A stretch of 36,468 nt of DNA from contig JASHOU010000103.1 in NCBI GenBank assembly GCA_030038475.1, positions 1-36,468 of the forward strand. Direction: 5' to 3'. Made by a program: the position numbers and the translations under genes. This DNA comes from Terriglobales bacterium. GTDB taxonomy: Bacteria; Acidobacteriota; Terriglobia; Terriglobales; Acidobacteriaceae. Shown piece after piece: positions 1 to 8,116 of this stretch; position 1 is the first letter of the stretch; every line of letters begins with the position of its first letter. Below the pieces are notes generated by a model. The model made no database searches and had not been told where the DNA came from. It worked only from the letters and a program-made list of their open reading frames with translations.

Positions 1-1
1 T

Positions 2-289
2 AAGAACCTGGACTTTTCCATTACCAAGAACACCCAAATGACCGAGCGCCTGAATTTGCAACTACGAGGTGAGTTCTTCAACATTCTGAATCACCCCAAT
101 TTCGCGCAACCGGATCATGTTCTTACTCCGGGTTATGACCAGAACGGAAACCTGGTATGCGCGCCCAACGGAGCCAACCCCTGCTATGACGGACAAATCA
201 CGCAGACCCCTGACGTAGCCCAGACCAATCCTGGCCTTGGCGGAGGCGGGCCGCGTGTCATCCAATTGGCATTGAAGTTGGTCTTCTGA
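2..289 (+). CDS. TonB-dependent receptor, C-terminal fragment
   Basis: This is the 3' end of a gene that begins outside the window; the frame is open from base 2 to the TGA at 287-289. The translation begins KNLDFSITKNTQMTERLNLQLRGEFFNILNHPNF, typical of the last strands of the large Acidobacteriota outer-membrane receptors (carboxypeptidase-regulatory-like plug plus TonB-dependent barrel). It ends in ...IQLALKLVF, with a terminal aromatic residue as expected for an outer-membrane barrel recognised by the BAM machinery. Such receptors import oligosaccharides or other large substrates using TonB energy. The substrate cannot be told from this fragment. The ATG at 38 is an internal methionine, not the start. 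Confidence 0.85.
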   Translation, partial: KNLDFSITKNTQMTERLNLQLRGEFFNILNHPNFAQPDHVLTPGYDQNGNLVCAPNGANPCYDGQITQTPDVAQTNPGLGGGGPRVIQLALKLVF

Positions 290-719
290 TCCCGAGAAAC
301 ACCTTCATCAGAAAGCTGCTCCGTGCCAGAAGGTCTTTTCTGGGAAAGTCGCCAACGGACACGAAGCTGAAGCTGCCCACCCCCCATACTGTCGGGTTTG
401 CAAGTACTTGAATCTAACAAGTCGCAAGATCCACTGCTCTGCTGCCCACAACAGATGTTTTCGGGCAATAAGTATGGGCCTACCGCTTTCTCGCGTCCAT
501 AGCCCACCTCGACACGGCTCTGGAGAGTACGCCTTTAACGAGTCCTTGTTTCGATCTTCCTCGTGGCAGGTGCCGACATATTAAAAATAGCGAAAACTGC
601 TAGAAGATCCGTGCGACGCTGCAATTCTGTCCCCCCGGTGCCACCAACGCCCGCACATCCATCACTGTGCCCTCCGCCGAACCCGAAGAATATTGCCGAT
701 GCTACAAAGAATGCATTGG
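290..719. other. Intergenic, no gene seen
   Basis: The stretch between the receptor stop and the decayed patatin-like gene holds only overlapping short frames without family resemblance. I see no convincing terminator, promoter or RNA gene in it. Confidence 0.5.
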
Positions 720-1068
720 CTTGCGCGTGGATTGATCCGAATCGAACGGACCACATACTCACAGCGCTAAAACTCTTGACGAGTGGGCCGCCCCCTCTCG
801 ATCTCAACAAAAAAGTGCTGGAGCAACTGACCAATGGCAGCCCGGCAGAAGAGGACTCCCCCACCAGCGGAAGTTGTTGTATGTGGATCCATTTCCAGAG
901 GTGGCGGCGGATGAGGAATGCCATCCGCATTTCGACTTTATCGAAAATGGCCTGGCAGCGGCCACGACTCTGCCCCGTTACCAGACCATTCGCGAGAAGA
1001 TTTTGCGCGTCGAGTTTTCCAACATTACGCAAGGCGCGGGATTTGGGGTGTTCAGCTCCCGCTAGGTC
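720..1068 (+). pseudogene. Decayed patatin-like phospholipase, C-terminal remnant
   Basis: Two frames must be joined to give a protein-like sequence. Up to about 865 the coding-like frame reads ...IDPNRTDHILTALKLLTSG.... From about 868 a different frame reads RKLLYVDPFPEVAADE, then HFDFIENGLAAATTLPRYQTIREKILRVEFSNIT. The pattern (K)LLYV(D/E)PxPE ... FIEN ... LPRYxTIRExxxRV...N resembles the C-terminal region of patatin-like (DUF3376-type) phospholipases. I know this resemblance from memory, not from a search. The remnant lacks the GxSxG and DGG catalytic parts, is frameshifted near 866, and stops abruptly where a 19-bp dispersed repeat begins (1033). The alternative is a spurious reading; the opposite-strand frame over 535-1116 shows no family signature. 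Confidence 0.45.
1033..1051 (+). repeat. 19-bp direct repeat, copy 1
   Basis: GGCGCGGGATTTGGGGTGT occurs here and again, identical, at 5521-5539. It marks the end of the patatin-like remnant. Its flanks differ from those of the other copy, so it is probably the core of a dispersed element rather than a gene duplication. Confidence 0.6.
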
Positions 1069-1157
1069 ACTGCTGCCTGTGATCTCAACCGGGTAGTCGT
1101 GTGATTCTGCGCACATCTACTGGTAGGGAATTGTTGTAACTACATAGGCACATTTTT

Positions 1158-1646
1158 ATGAATGCTGCCTTCAAAGACGCCGCCCACCTCTTTCGCCTGG
1201 CGGCTGTTTTCGTGGTGGGCGCGTTGGTGTTTGTGGGCGTGCGTGCGGCGCTTGTGCCCAAGAGCTTCGGCCAGTACGGGCACTATCGCGCTAATGCTCT
1301 GGCCGACATCGCAGCCCGTCCCGTGAACTTCGCAAGCCACCAAGCTTGTGAAGACTGCCATTCGGACATCGTGGAAAAGAAAAAGAGCGGCAAGCATGTC
1401 CACGTCAACTGCGAGGCGTGTCATGGAGCACTGGCGAACCACGTCAATGATCCGGGATCGGTGCAGCCGGCCAAGCTCGACTCGGCTGTGTTGTGCGTCC
1501 GCTGTCATGAGGCCAACATCGCCAAACCGCAAGCATTCCCGCAAGTCGTTTCCGCCGAGCACTCCGGCGGGGCGGCCTGCAATACCTGCCACCAGCCGCA
1601 TAGTCCGGCCATGGACATTGCCGAGACGACGGGAGGGACAAAATGA
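1158..1646 (+). CDS. Membrane-anchored tetraheme cytochrome c
   Basis: This 162-residue protein has one N-terminal membrane segment (residues about 12-32) and four CxxCH heme-binding motifs at residues 64-68, 85-89, 113-117 and 141-145. The hemes should therefore lie on the outer face of the cytoplasmic membrane or in the periplasm. It is the first gene of a redox operon and overlaps the next gene by 4 bp (ATGA), implying translational coupling. By analogy with NrfB/DmsE/Qrc/Act-type modules it should pass electrons between the iron-sulfur and membrane subunits and an outside partner. The partner, and the direction of electron flow, cannot be told. The ATG at 1158 has only a weak Shine-Dalgarno sequence but leaves a sensible signal anchor. 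Confidence 0.85.
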   Translation: MNAAFKDAAHLFRLAAVFVVGALVFVGVRAALVPKSFGQYGHYRANALADIAARPVNFASHQACEDCHSDIVEKKKSGKHVHVNCEACHGALANHVNDPGSVQPAKLDSAVLCVRCHEANIAKPQAFPQVVSAEHSGGAACNTCHQPHSPAMDIAETTGGTK

Positions 1647-2374
1647 ACATCACCCGACGCCACATGCTGCTTCTGTTGCCGGCCGCGGCTATCGCTTGGA
1701 AACACGTTCTTGCCGGAAGCCCAGCCGCATCCCCCAACTACAACATGACCGAGCACTGGTGGGGCATGCTGATCGACCTGCCCAAATGCATTGGTTGCGG
1801 GAATTGTGTGCGGGCATGCCAAACCGAAAACGACGTGCCCGATGGATACTTCCGCACCTGGGTAGAACGTTACCACGTGACGGACTATGACATTGAAAAC
1901 CCGCACGTCGATTCACCCGACGGCGGCAAGAATGGGTTTCTTCCAGGTAAGGAACAGGGAGGTAAGAACTTCTTTGTACCCAAGCTCTGCAACCATTGTG
2001 CGGATTCACCATGCACCCAGGTTTGTCCGGTGGGCGCGACGTTCATAAGCCCAGAAGGCGTCGTTTTGGTGGACAAGACATATTGCCTCGGCTGCCGTTA
2101 CTGCATTCAGGCTTGCCCTTACGGCTGCCGCTTCCTCCACCCGAAGACCCAGACCGCCGAGAAATGCACTCTCTGTTATCACCGGATCACAAAAGGCCTG
2201 ACCACCGCTTGTTGCGAAGCATGCCCGACCGGCGCGCGCCAGTTGGCGGACTTGAAAAATCCCAACGACCCGATTCATGAATTCCTGAAAACCCATAGCG
2301 TGCAAGTGCTTAAACCTGCGATGGCGACTCATGCCAAGGTGTTTTACAACGGACTGGATGGCTCCGTTCGATAG
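1643..2374 (+). CDS. Four-cluster 4Fe-4S ferredoxin-like subunit (HybA/NrfC/DmsB family), Tat-type leader
   Basis: This 243-residue electron-transfer subunit has a leader starting MNITRRHMLLLLPAAA, with twin arginines before a hydrophobic stretch, so Tat export is likely. Sixteen cysteines form four cluster sets: near residues 49-59 (CIGCGNCVRAC), 116-128 (CNHC...CTQVCP), 148-158 (CLGCRYCIQAC) and 175-194 (CTLC...CCEACP). This matches the NrfC/HybA/DmsB/PsrB fold that wires quinone-side membrane subunits to a catalytic subunit or cytochrome. It is preceded by a GGGAGGGA ribosome site inside the cytochrome gene and overlaps that gene by 4 bp. No molybdopterin or other catalytic subunit is encoded nearby. 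Confidence 0.88.
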   Translation: MNITRRHMLLLLPAAAIAWKHVLAGSPAASPNYNMTEHWWGMLIDLPKCIGCGNCVRACQTENDVPDGYFRTWVERYHVTDYDIENPHVDSPDGGKNGFLPGKEQGGKNFFVPKLCNHCADSPCTQVCPVGATFISPEGVVLVDKTYCLGCRYCIQACPYGCRFLHPKTQTAEKCTLCYHRITKGLTTACCEACPTGARQLADLKNPNDPIHEFLKTHSVQVLKPAMATHAKVFYNGLDGSVR

Positions 2375-2408
2375 TGTTCTGTCCGGTAAGGAGATTCGGT
2401 GATCGCTT

Positions 2409-3608
2409 ATGCCCGGCGTTGAAGGCTTCATGTATCCGAACGAAGTTGAGTTGCAGTGGAGCGTGTTGATCGTGCTGTATCCGTTCATTACCGGACTAGT
2501 TGCCGGAGCATTCATTCTGGCTTCGCTGGAGCGCGTTTTTCAGGTGCAGGCGGTGAAACCAACCTATCGGCTAGCCTTGCTGACGGCCTTCGCTTTCCTG
2601 CTGGTGGCGCCGCTGCCATTGCAACTACACCTTGGACATCCGGAACGCTCCTATGAAATGTACCTGACACCGCACCGCACCTCCGCGATGGCCATGTTCG
2701 GGTTTGTGTATCTGTGGTATCTAATGGCCGTCCTGTTGGTCGAAATCTGGCTCGACTACCGGCGAGACATCGTGATGCTATCGCAATCCACCACCGGTTG
2801 GAGACGCCTGATCTATCGTGTGATGGCACTTGGCTCAAAAAATATCAGCAAGAACGCAATGGACATAGATAGCCGAGTGGGCTGGATCATTACGATCATC
2901 GGAATACCATCCGCGTTCCTGCTGCACGGATACGTCGGCTTCATCTTTGGTTCCGTCAAAGCGAACCCGTGGTGGTCGTCGCCACTCATGCCGGTCGTGT
3001 TTATCTTCTCCGCCATGGTGTCGGGCATTGCCGCGGTGTTGGTGCTCTACATGTTCTTGACATGGTTGCGCAACCAAACCATCGATATACACTGCGTGGA
3101 CACGGTGGCGACTTACCTGTTTTACACCTTCATTATCGATTTCAGCCTGGAAATGCTCGACCTGGTTCACCGCATCTACGAGGCCGACGAAAGCTTCCGT
3201 AGCTTGGATTTCATGGTTCACACCAAGCTCTACATGTCGCATATCGTGGTTCAGATCATTCTAGGCACGGTGACTCCCATTGCGCTTCTGGCATTCACGC
3301 AGTTGTTAAAGTTCAGCGAAATGGCACGCAAGCGCATTTACGCGCTAGCTGGATGCCTGGCGCTGATCGGTATTTTTGCTATGCGCTGGAACGTCGTGAT
3401 CGGAGGTCAGTTGTTTTCCAAGAGTTTTCTGGGTTATACGACGTACAAAATGGGCTTGATCACGCGCGAAGGACTGCTTGTGGCGATTGCATTGACTGTT
3501 CTGCCATTGCTTATTTTGTGGGTGCTGGTGAAGCTTCTGCCTCCGTGGGCGGTGAAGAGTTCGGCCTCGCTCCCCGACGCCGCACCTGCGCGTTTAGCTC
3601 GTGCATGA
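2409..3608 (+). CDS. NrfD/PsrC-type quinone-interacting membrane subunit
   Basis: This 399-residue integral membrane protein has about nine hydrophobic helices. They begin with the segment WSVLIVLYPFITGLVAGAF and end with the C-terminal LPLLILWVLVKLLPPW. The opening MYPNEVELQWSxxIVxYPFxTGLVAGAF is typical of the NrfD family, which exchanges electrons with menaquinone and hands them to the ferredoxin-like partner encoded just upstream. The start at 2409 is the first possible codon after an in-frame stop at 2400; AAGGAG at 2388-2393 lies 15 nt upstream, longer than usual. A second ATG at 2430 would give a start at MYPNEV and is possible. It probably forms a membrane complex with the two preceding gene products. 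Confidence 0.88.
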   Translation: MPGVEGFMYPNEVELQWSVLIVLYPFITGLVAGAFILASLERVFQVQAVKPTYRLALLTAFAFLLVAPLPLQLHLGHPERSYEMYLTPHRTSAMAMFGFVYLWYLMAVLLVEIWLDYRRDIVMLSQSTTGWRRLIYRVMALGSKNISKNAMDIDSRVGWIITIIGIPSAFLLHGYVGFIFGSVKANPWWSSPLMPVVFIFSAMVSGIAAVLVLYMFLTWLRNQTIDIHCVDTVATYLFYTFIIDFSLEMLDLVHRIYEADESFRSLDFMVHTKLYMSHIVVQIILGTVTPIALLAFTQLLKFSEMARKRIYALAGCLALIGIFAMRWNVVIGGQLFSKSFLGYTTYKMGLITREGLLVAIALTVLPLLILWVLVKLLPPWAVKSSASLPDAAPARLARA

Positions 3609-3651
3609 CGTTCGACCGGTATTCGTTGCCAGCCTCAAAGCAGGGTGAGTT

Positions 3652-5418
3652 ATGAACGATCCCGACGCTTTAGCACGGCTCGCTGCATCTGTGGAGAACC
3701 TGGAACGTCGAGTCTCTGCCCTGGAACGTTCTCACGAAACGGCTTCGCACCCCGCCTTGCCCGCTGTTCCGGCCGCTGCCCCGCCTGTCGGCGAGGCGTT
3801 CCGGTTTGCCGAAGCTGGGGGAGTGTTCCCGGTGGTGGGCAAGGCCATGCTCGGAATTGCGGGCGCCTACCTGCTTCGGGCCGTGGCCGAGTCGGGTTCG
3901 TTTCCAAAGTTGGCAATCGTTGTTCTGGCGCTGGCCTATGCGGGGACGTGGCTAGTCTGGGCCGCGCGAGTTCCGGCTACGGCGCATTTTGCCAGTACCG
4001 TCTATGCCACCACTGCAGCCTTGATCTTCGGCCCCATGCTCTGGGAACTGACCCTGCGGTTCGACGTCTTGACCAGCTCCGTGACCGCTTGCATCCTCTT
4101 CTTGTTCGTAGTCTGCGCTTACGCTCTTGCCTGGAAGCGCAGTCTGACTCCGATCATTTGGGTGGCCAATGTCGCCGCGGTCATCACCAGTCTCGCCTTG
4201 TACATTGCCACCCACGATCTGGTGCCGTTCACTTCGGCCCTCCTCGTCATGGCGCTGGCCAGCGAGGTGGCGGCTGGGCGCAACCACTGGCTCGGACTCC
4301 GGCCCCTCATGGCCGCAGCCGCCGATTTTGCCATCTGGAGTCTGCTCTACATTTACTCTCGCCCGGAAGGGATTCCCTCAGAGTACAAGAGCGTTGCTGC
4401 GCCATTATTGCTGGCGCTCAGTTGCACTCTGTTTCTGATTTACGGAGCGAGCATAGCTTTCCGCACGATGCAGCTGCGCCAGAAAATCAGAATCTTCGAG
4501 ATCGGGCAAGCCGTCATTACGTTTCTGCTGGCTGCTCTTAGCATGCTGCGTTTCGGAGCAAGCGCTGGTGTGCCGATATTGGGTGGGTTGTGTTTGCTAT
4601 TCTCGGCAGCATGTTACGGGGCTGCTTACGCTTATTTCGACCGCTATCACGAAGAACGTAACTACCACGTGTATGCCACTTGGAGTGGAGCTCTTTTACT
4701 GGCGGGCAGTGCGCTCTGCTTGCCGCGGTTGCCTCTGGCGTGGTGCTTGAGCGTGGCCGCGATCATGGCGATGTTTTTGGGTGTGCGCGCATCTCGTCTG
4801 ACATTGGAATTCCACGGCCTCGCCTATCTGGCTGCGGCGGCTTATGTATCCGGCCTTTTGGATTATGCGGGCCGGACTCTGGTGGGGACCTTCCCCGCGA
4901 TGCGCGGATGGACATCGACTGTCTGGATCGTCGCGGCTGCGGCGGTGGCGTGCTACGCGGTTGGCGGCCGTTGTCGCGCCGAGCGCTGGGACCAGCGGCT
5001 GCTGCAAGTGCTTTCTGCAATTCTGGCGGTGGCTGCAATGATCACGTTTCTGGTTTCTGTCCTGGTGTGGCTGGCACTGGGCATGACCGCCGGCGCATCC
5101 GAAGTGGCGGTCATCCGCACGCTGATCACGTGTATGGTCGCGCTCGCGCTGGCCTTCAGTGGCTCCCGTTGGCAGCGAAGTGAACTCGTATGGATTGCTT
5201 ACGGCACCCTGGCTTTGGTCACGGCGAAGCTGCTGTTCGAGGACTTGCAACAGGGGCATCCGGCGTCCACGGCCGTATCGATCTTCCTGTACGCGGTGGT
5301 CCTGATTCTCGTTCCTCGAATGGCGCACGTTGCGCGTCGGCCCCGTAGAGAAGTTCCCCCTAAGGCCATGGCGATTAAGGCGGAACAGGGAACTTCCGAA
5401 ATTGTTAAGGGGTGTTAG
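3652..5418 (+). CDS. Polytopic membrane protein, DUF2339-like
   Basis: This is a 588-residue protein of unknown function. The first 30 residues form a short amphipathic or coiled-coil segment (LARLAASVENLERRVSALE). A proline/alanine linker follows, then a long series of hydrophobic helices through residue about 570. The layout and the sequence VVGKAMLGIAGAYLLRAVAESG resemble the DUF2339 family of multi-spanning membrane proteins. It follows the NrfD gene by 43 bp on the same strand and is probably co-transcribed, so it may belong to the same complex, though this is inference. A 298-codon frame on the same strand inside it is a shadow. Confidence 0.6.
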   Translation: MNDPDALARLAASVENLERRVSALERSHETASHPALPAVPAAAPPVGEAFRFAEAGGVFPVVGKAMLGIAGAYLLRAVAESGSFPKLAIVVLALAYAGTWLVWAARVPATAHFASTVYATTAALIFGPMLWELTLRFDVLTSSVTACILFLFVVCAYALAWKRSLTPIIWVANVAAVITSLALYIATHDLVPFTSALLVMALASEVAAGRNHWLGLRPLMAAAADFAIWSLLYIYSRPEGIPSEYKSVAAPLLLALSCTLFLIYGASIAFRTMQLRQKIRIFEIGQAVITFLLAALSMLRFGASAGVPILGGLCLLFSAACYGAAYAYFDRYHEERNYHVYATWSGALLLAGSALCLPRLPLAWCLSVAAIMAMFLGVRASRLTLEFHGLAYLAAAAYVSGLLDYAGRTLVGTFPAMRGWTSTVWIVAAAAVACYAVGGRCRAERWDQRLLQVLSAILAVAAMITFLVSVLVWLALGMTAGASEVAVIRTLITCMVALALAFSGSRWQRSELVWIAYGTLALVTAKLLFEDLQQGHPASTAVSIFLYAVVLILVPRMAHVARRPRREVPPKAMAIKAEQGTSEIVKGC

Positions 5419-5764
5419 TCGGCTTTTGGGGAGTCAGCCGCTCGCGCCAATTCTCACATTGGTACGCTAACCAGTCGGCACCTCCTGAGTTCGAGAGCCG
5501 CCAACTCCCGCAGTTCTTTCGGCGCGGGATTTGGGGTGTCACATTCTTGACTCTTCGTCTTTTGGCTAGACATTGCATCCTCCGCATTGAATTTGGATTT
5601 CGCTTAACTGACGATTCAAGTCTTGCTATCCGCTGCTCCATTGCCCCCTGTTCCAGAGAGCGTATCAGGACACTCGCGAGGTAGCCGACGCGATGTTGCG
5701 ACGCTCTGATGAAACCTCACCAAGACATTTCGGTTCCGCACTGTCACCTGGATCTCTTCCCCAT
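5419..5764. other. Intergenic stretch with repeat debris
   Basis: This region contains the second copy of a 19-bp dispersed repeat (5521-5539) and short open frames on both strands that resemble no family I recognise. A near-miss for a sigma-54 promoter occurs at 5559 but has the wrong spacing. The functional part of the intergenic region appears to start at about 5720, where activator-site-like sequences begin. Confidence 0.5.
5521..5539 (+). repeat. 19-bp direct repeat, copy 2
   Basis: Identical over 19 bases to 1033-1051. The flanking sequence is unrelated, which fits a small dispersed repeat. Confidence 0.6.
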
Positions 5765-5780
5765 TTTTGAGATTCCATGA
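5765..5780 (-). promoter_or_regulatory. Candidate activator (UAS) site for sigma-54 promoter 1
   Basis: On the minus strand this reads TCATGGAATCTCAAAA. Its left half matches the element TC(A/C)CGAAATC(T/C)CG found at 16438 and 18863; its right half does not. Its centre lies 71.5 bp upstream of the -24 GG of the promoter at 5842, nearly the same distance as in the other two cases. A further CCGAAAT core on the minus strand lies at 5727-5733. Confidence 0.45.
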
Positions 5781-5841
5781 ATTCCCGAGCATCCGGGGAA
5801 TACGACAACGCGATAACTCCATAGAAATCAGCCAGATAAGT

Positions 5842-5858
5842 TTGGTTCGCCGTTTGCA
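5842..5858 (+). promoter_or_regulatory. Sigma-54-type promoter 1 (DUF3300-DUF2950-channel operon)
   Basis: TTGGTTCGCCGTTTGCA has GG at 5844-5845 and GC at 5856-5857, exactly ten bases apart, and a complete TTTGCA -12 element. Against YTGGCACGRNNNTTGCW, the CA after TTGG is replaced by TT. The expected start of transcription is near 5869, about 50 nt before the ATG at 5920. Confidence 0.6.
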
Positions 5859-5919
5859 TTTCTACTCTTCGAGCAGCAACGAAATCAGCAAATCGCAGAA
5901 ATCATAAGGAGAAAATGTC

Positions 5920-8064
5920 ATGAACAGAATTACCACCGCACTAAAGCTGGCCAGCGCCTTTCTTGCGCTATTCTTGGCCACCATGGTCTTCGCCGATCAA
6001 CCACCCGACAATGTGCAGGGCAATTGGACGATTTACGCCACCAACGCCGAGACCGGCGAGACGGTCGTTAAGCACGTGCAAATCGCCCAATACGGCAACC
6101 GCATCACCGGATATTTCGAAGGTCCCAACCAGTCGGGTCCGATTGAAGGTGAAGTCAACGGACACCATATTCGATTCGACACGGTGACGCGAACCGTTCT
6201 TCATTTCAGGGGAGAAGTCTTCGGAGACAGCATGTCCGGAACGTGTGGCGTTAAGGGCAAACATGCGCCGTGGCAAGCAACGCGTCCAGCCACGGCGGCG
6301 ATCCCAGTTCCGCCAAGCACAGGAGCGGTCTATCAGTCTCAGCCGGTTTTGACTCCTCCCGAAGCGCAGATCCAATATCAGCCGACGACGTATCAGGCTC
6401 CGGCGTATCAATCGCAGCCGTCTTATCAGCCGCAGGCGTCGTATCAGTCCCAGGCTCCGGCGTATCAGGCTCAACCGTCATATCAATCGCAGTCGTCATA
6501 TCAATCTCAGGCGCCGGCTTCGGCAGCGGCTCAGCCTGAAGCGCAGCCAGCGAGTTACTCCACGCAGAACAACTCGGCACCGGCACCCGCTCCGGCACCA
6601 GCTCCTCTTTCGGCGGATCAGCTTAATTCACTTGTTGCTCCCATCGCGTTGTATCCCGATGCGCTGGTGGCGCAGGTGCTCGCGGCTTCAACGAATCCGG
6701 AGCAAGTCGCCTTCGCCGACGACTGGCTCGCGCAGAACAGAAACCTGACCGGCCAGGCGCTGGCGCAGGCAGTCGATCAGCAGTCGTGGGATCCGAGCGT
6801 GAAGGCTTTGACGCAGTTTCCTTCGGTGCTCGACAACATGGCGCACAACCTCTCGTGGACATCGAGCCTTGGACAAGCCTTCGCGAATCAGCAGCCCGAT
6901 GTGATGGCGGCCGTGCAAGTCATGCGTGCGAAGGCGCAAGCGGCTGGGTCGCTGCAGTCCAATTCGCAGATCACGGTGACCACGCCGTCGGCGAACACAA
7001 TTGTGATCCAGCCGGCGAATCCGCAGGTGATCTACGTTCCGCAGTACAACCCGACTGTAGTTTACGGCGCGCCCGTCGTCGTGCCGTACTATGTGGCTCC
7101 GCCGTTGCCCGTGGCTTCGGTTGGCCTTTACTTTGGAGCTCCGATCACGATTGGAGCTTGGTTTGGTGGCGGCGGCTGGGGCGGAGGTTTCGGCTGGGGC
7201 TGGCACGCGTGGGGACTGAACTGGGGATGTTGCGGCGGCGGTGGTTCAACGACCATTGTTTATAACCACACCACCTACATCAACAACCACACCTGGAACA
7301 ACACGAACTACAACGGCTATCACCCCTGGAATGGTGGCGCGGCCATGAATGGAGGCCGCGGCTACTACGGAAACAACGGCTACTATCACCCCGATCCCGG
7401 TTATCACCCCGGCACCGACACGCACTACGGTCCCAATGGCGGTTATCACCCGAATGGATACTTCGGCCCCAACGGCGGCTGGCATCCTGACAAACCCGGC
7501 ACCGGCCCAAGCAACATGCCGAACGGCGGCAACAACGGCAACCATGGGCTGATCGGCGGAAACGGCGGCGTTCAGCACGCGGATGCCGGCTCCAACGGCA
7601 GTCCGGCGATGAATGGCGGCCGCGGTTACTACGGCAACAACGGTGCCTATCATCCCGATCCGGGTTACAAGCCGGGCGAGGACACCCACTATGGCCCGAA
7701 CGGCGGCTATCACCCGAATGGGTATTACGGCCCCGATGGTGGCTATCACCCCGATAAGAATGCGGGAGCGAACACGCCCAACGGCGGCAATAACGGCAAT
7801 CACGGACTGATCGGCGGAAACGGCGGCGTGCAGCGCGCAAGCACGTCGGACAACAATGGTCAGAGGTTCGAACAAGGCCGCAACGACAGCCGCTTCGGCG
7901 GCGATCAGAATCGCTCGCGGTTCAGCGGAGACGGCGGAGCCAACCGCATGGAAAGCAATCGCGGGCGCGACAGTATGGCGGGACGCCGCTCGCAGCCGCG
8001 GATGGCAAGAGAGCACGCACCCGCTGAACGCCACTCCGGCGGAGGCGGCGGACGCCGTCGGTAA
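5920..8064 (+). CDS. DUF3300 protein with Gln/Tyr and Gly/Asn/His-rich repeats, exported
   Basis: This 714-residue protein starts with a signal peptide (KLASAFLALFLATMVFA). Residues about 28-120 form a small beta-rich domain (GNWTIYATNAETGETVVKHVQIAQYGNRITGYFEG). A Tyr-Gln-Ser-Gln-Pro repeat tract follows (about 145-215), then the DUF3300 domain (about 233-380, starting LNSLVAPIALYPDALVAQVLAAS). The long C-terminal part is rich in Gly, Asn, Tyr and His and contains an 88-residue tandem duplication. DUF3300 has no established biochemical role; such proteins are envelope-associated and often encoded beside DUF2950, as here. AAGGAG at 5906-5911 lies 8 nt from the start. A sigma-54-type promoter precedes it. 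The composition suggests an extracellular or surface protein, possibly metal-binding through its histidines, which is speculation. Confidence 0.8.
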   Translation: MNRITTALKLASAFLALFLATMVFADQPPDNVQGNWTIYATNAETGETVVKHVQIAQYGNRITGYFEGPNQSGPIEGEVNGHHIRFDTVTRTVLHFRGEVFGDSMSGTCGVKGKHAPWQATRPATAAIPVPPSTGAVYQSQPVLTPPEAQIQYQPTTYQAPAYQSQPSYQPQASYQSQAPAYQAQPSYQSQSSYQSQAPASAAAQPEAQPASYSTQNNSAPAPAPAPAPLSADQLNSLVAPIALYPDALVAQVLAASTNPEQVAFADDWLAQNRNLTGQALAQAVDQQSWDPSVKALTQFPSVLDNMAHNLSWTSSLGQAFANQQPDVMAAVQVMRAKAQAAGSLQSNSQITVTTPSANTIVIQPANPQVIYVPQYNPTVVYGAPVVVPYYVAPPLPVASVGLYFGAPITIGAWFGGGGWGGGFGWGWHAWGLNWGCCGGGGSTTIVYNHTTYINNHTWNNTNYNGYHPWNGGAAMNGGRGYYGNNGYYHPDPGYHPGTDTHYGPNGGYHPNGYFGPNGGWHPDKPGTGPSNMPNGGNNGNHGLIGGNGGVQHADAGSNGSPAMNGGRGYYGNNGAYHPDPGYKPGEDTHYGPNGGYHPNGYYGPDGGYHPDKNAGANTPNGGNNGNHGLIGGNGGVQRASTSDNNGQRFEQGRNDSRFGGDQNRSRFSGDGGANRMESNRGRDSMAGRRSQPRMAREHAPAERHSGGGGGRRR
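7345..7845 (+). repeat. Tandem 264-bp duplication inside the DUF3300 gene
   Basis: Two in-frame copies start at the ATG of AMNGGRGYYGNNG (7345 and 7609), a period of 264 bp or 88 residues. Both run through YHPDPGY, DTHYGPNGGYHPNGY and NGGNNGNHGLIGGNGGVQ. The second copy is two residues shorter near PDK. This explains the long spurious minus-strand frame over 7246-8034. Confidence 0.85.
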
Positions 8065-8116
8065 AAGGAATCAGCAAATCATGGAAAAATCAAAACACTT
8101 AATAAGGAGATTGAAA

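Noticed and set aside
535-1116. 193-codon minus-strand frame
   Set aside because: It has no recognisable family, no ribosome site and Cys/Ser/Arg-rich composition typical of antisense reading. The plus-strand patatin-like remnant explains the region better.
3645-4541. 298-codon plus-strand frame
   Set aside because: It overlaps the 588-residue membrane protein in another frame, with Arg/Cys/Ser-rich composition and no hydrophobic pattern; it is a shadow.
5559-5576. Sigma-54-like TTGGCTAGACATTGCA
   Set aside because: GG and GC are nine bases apart instead of ten, it lies far from any start, and a correctly spaced promoter sits at 5842.
7246-8034. 262-codon minus-strand frame
   Set aside because: It is antisense to the repetitive Gly/Asn-rich DUF3300 C-terminus, and its Val/Ile/Ala repeats merely mirror that repeat.
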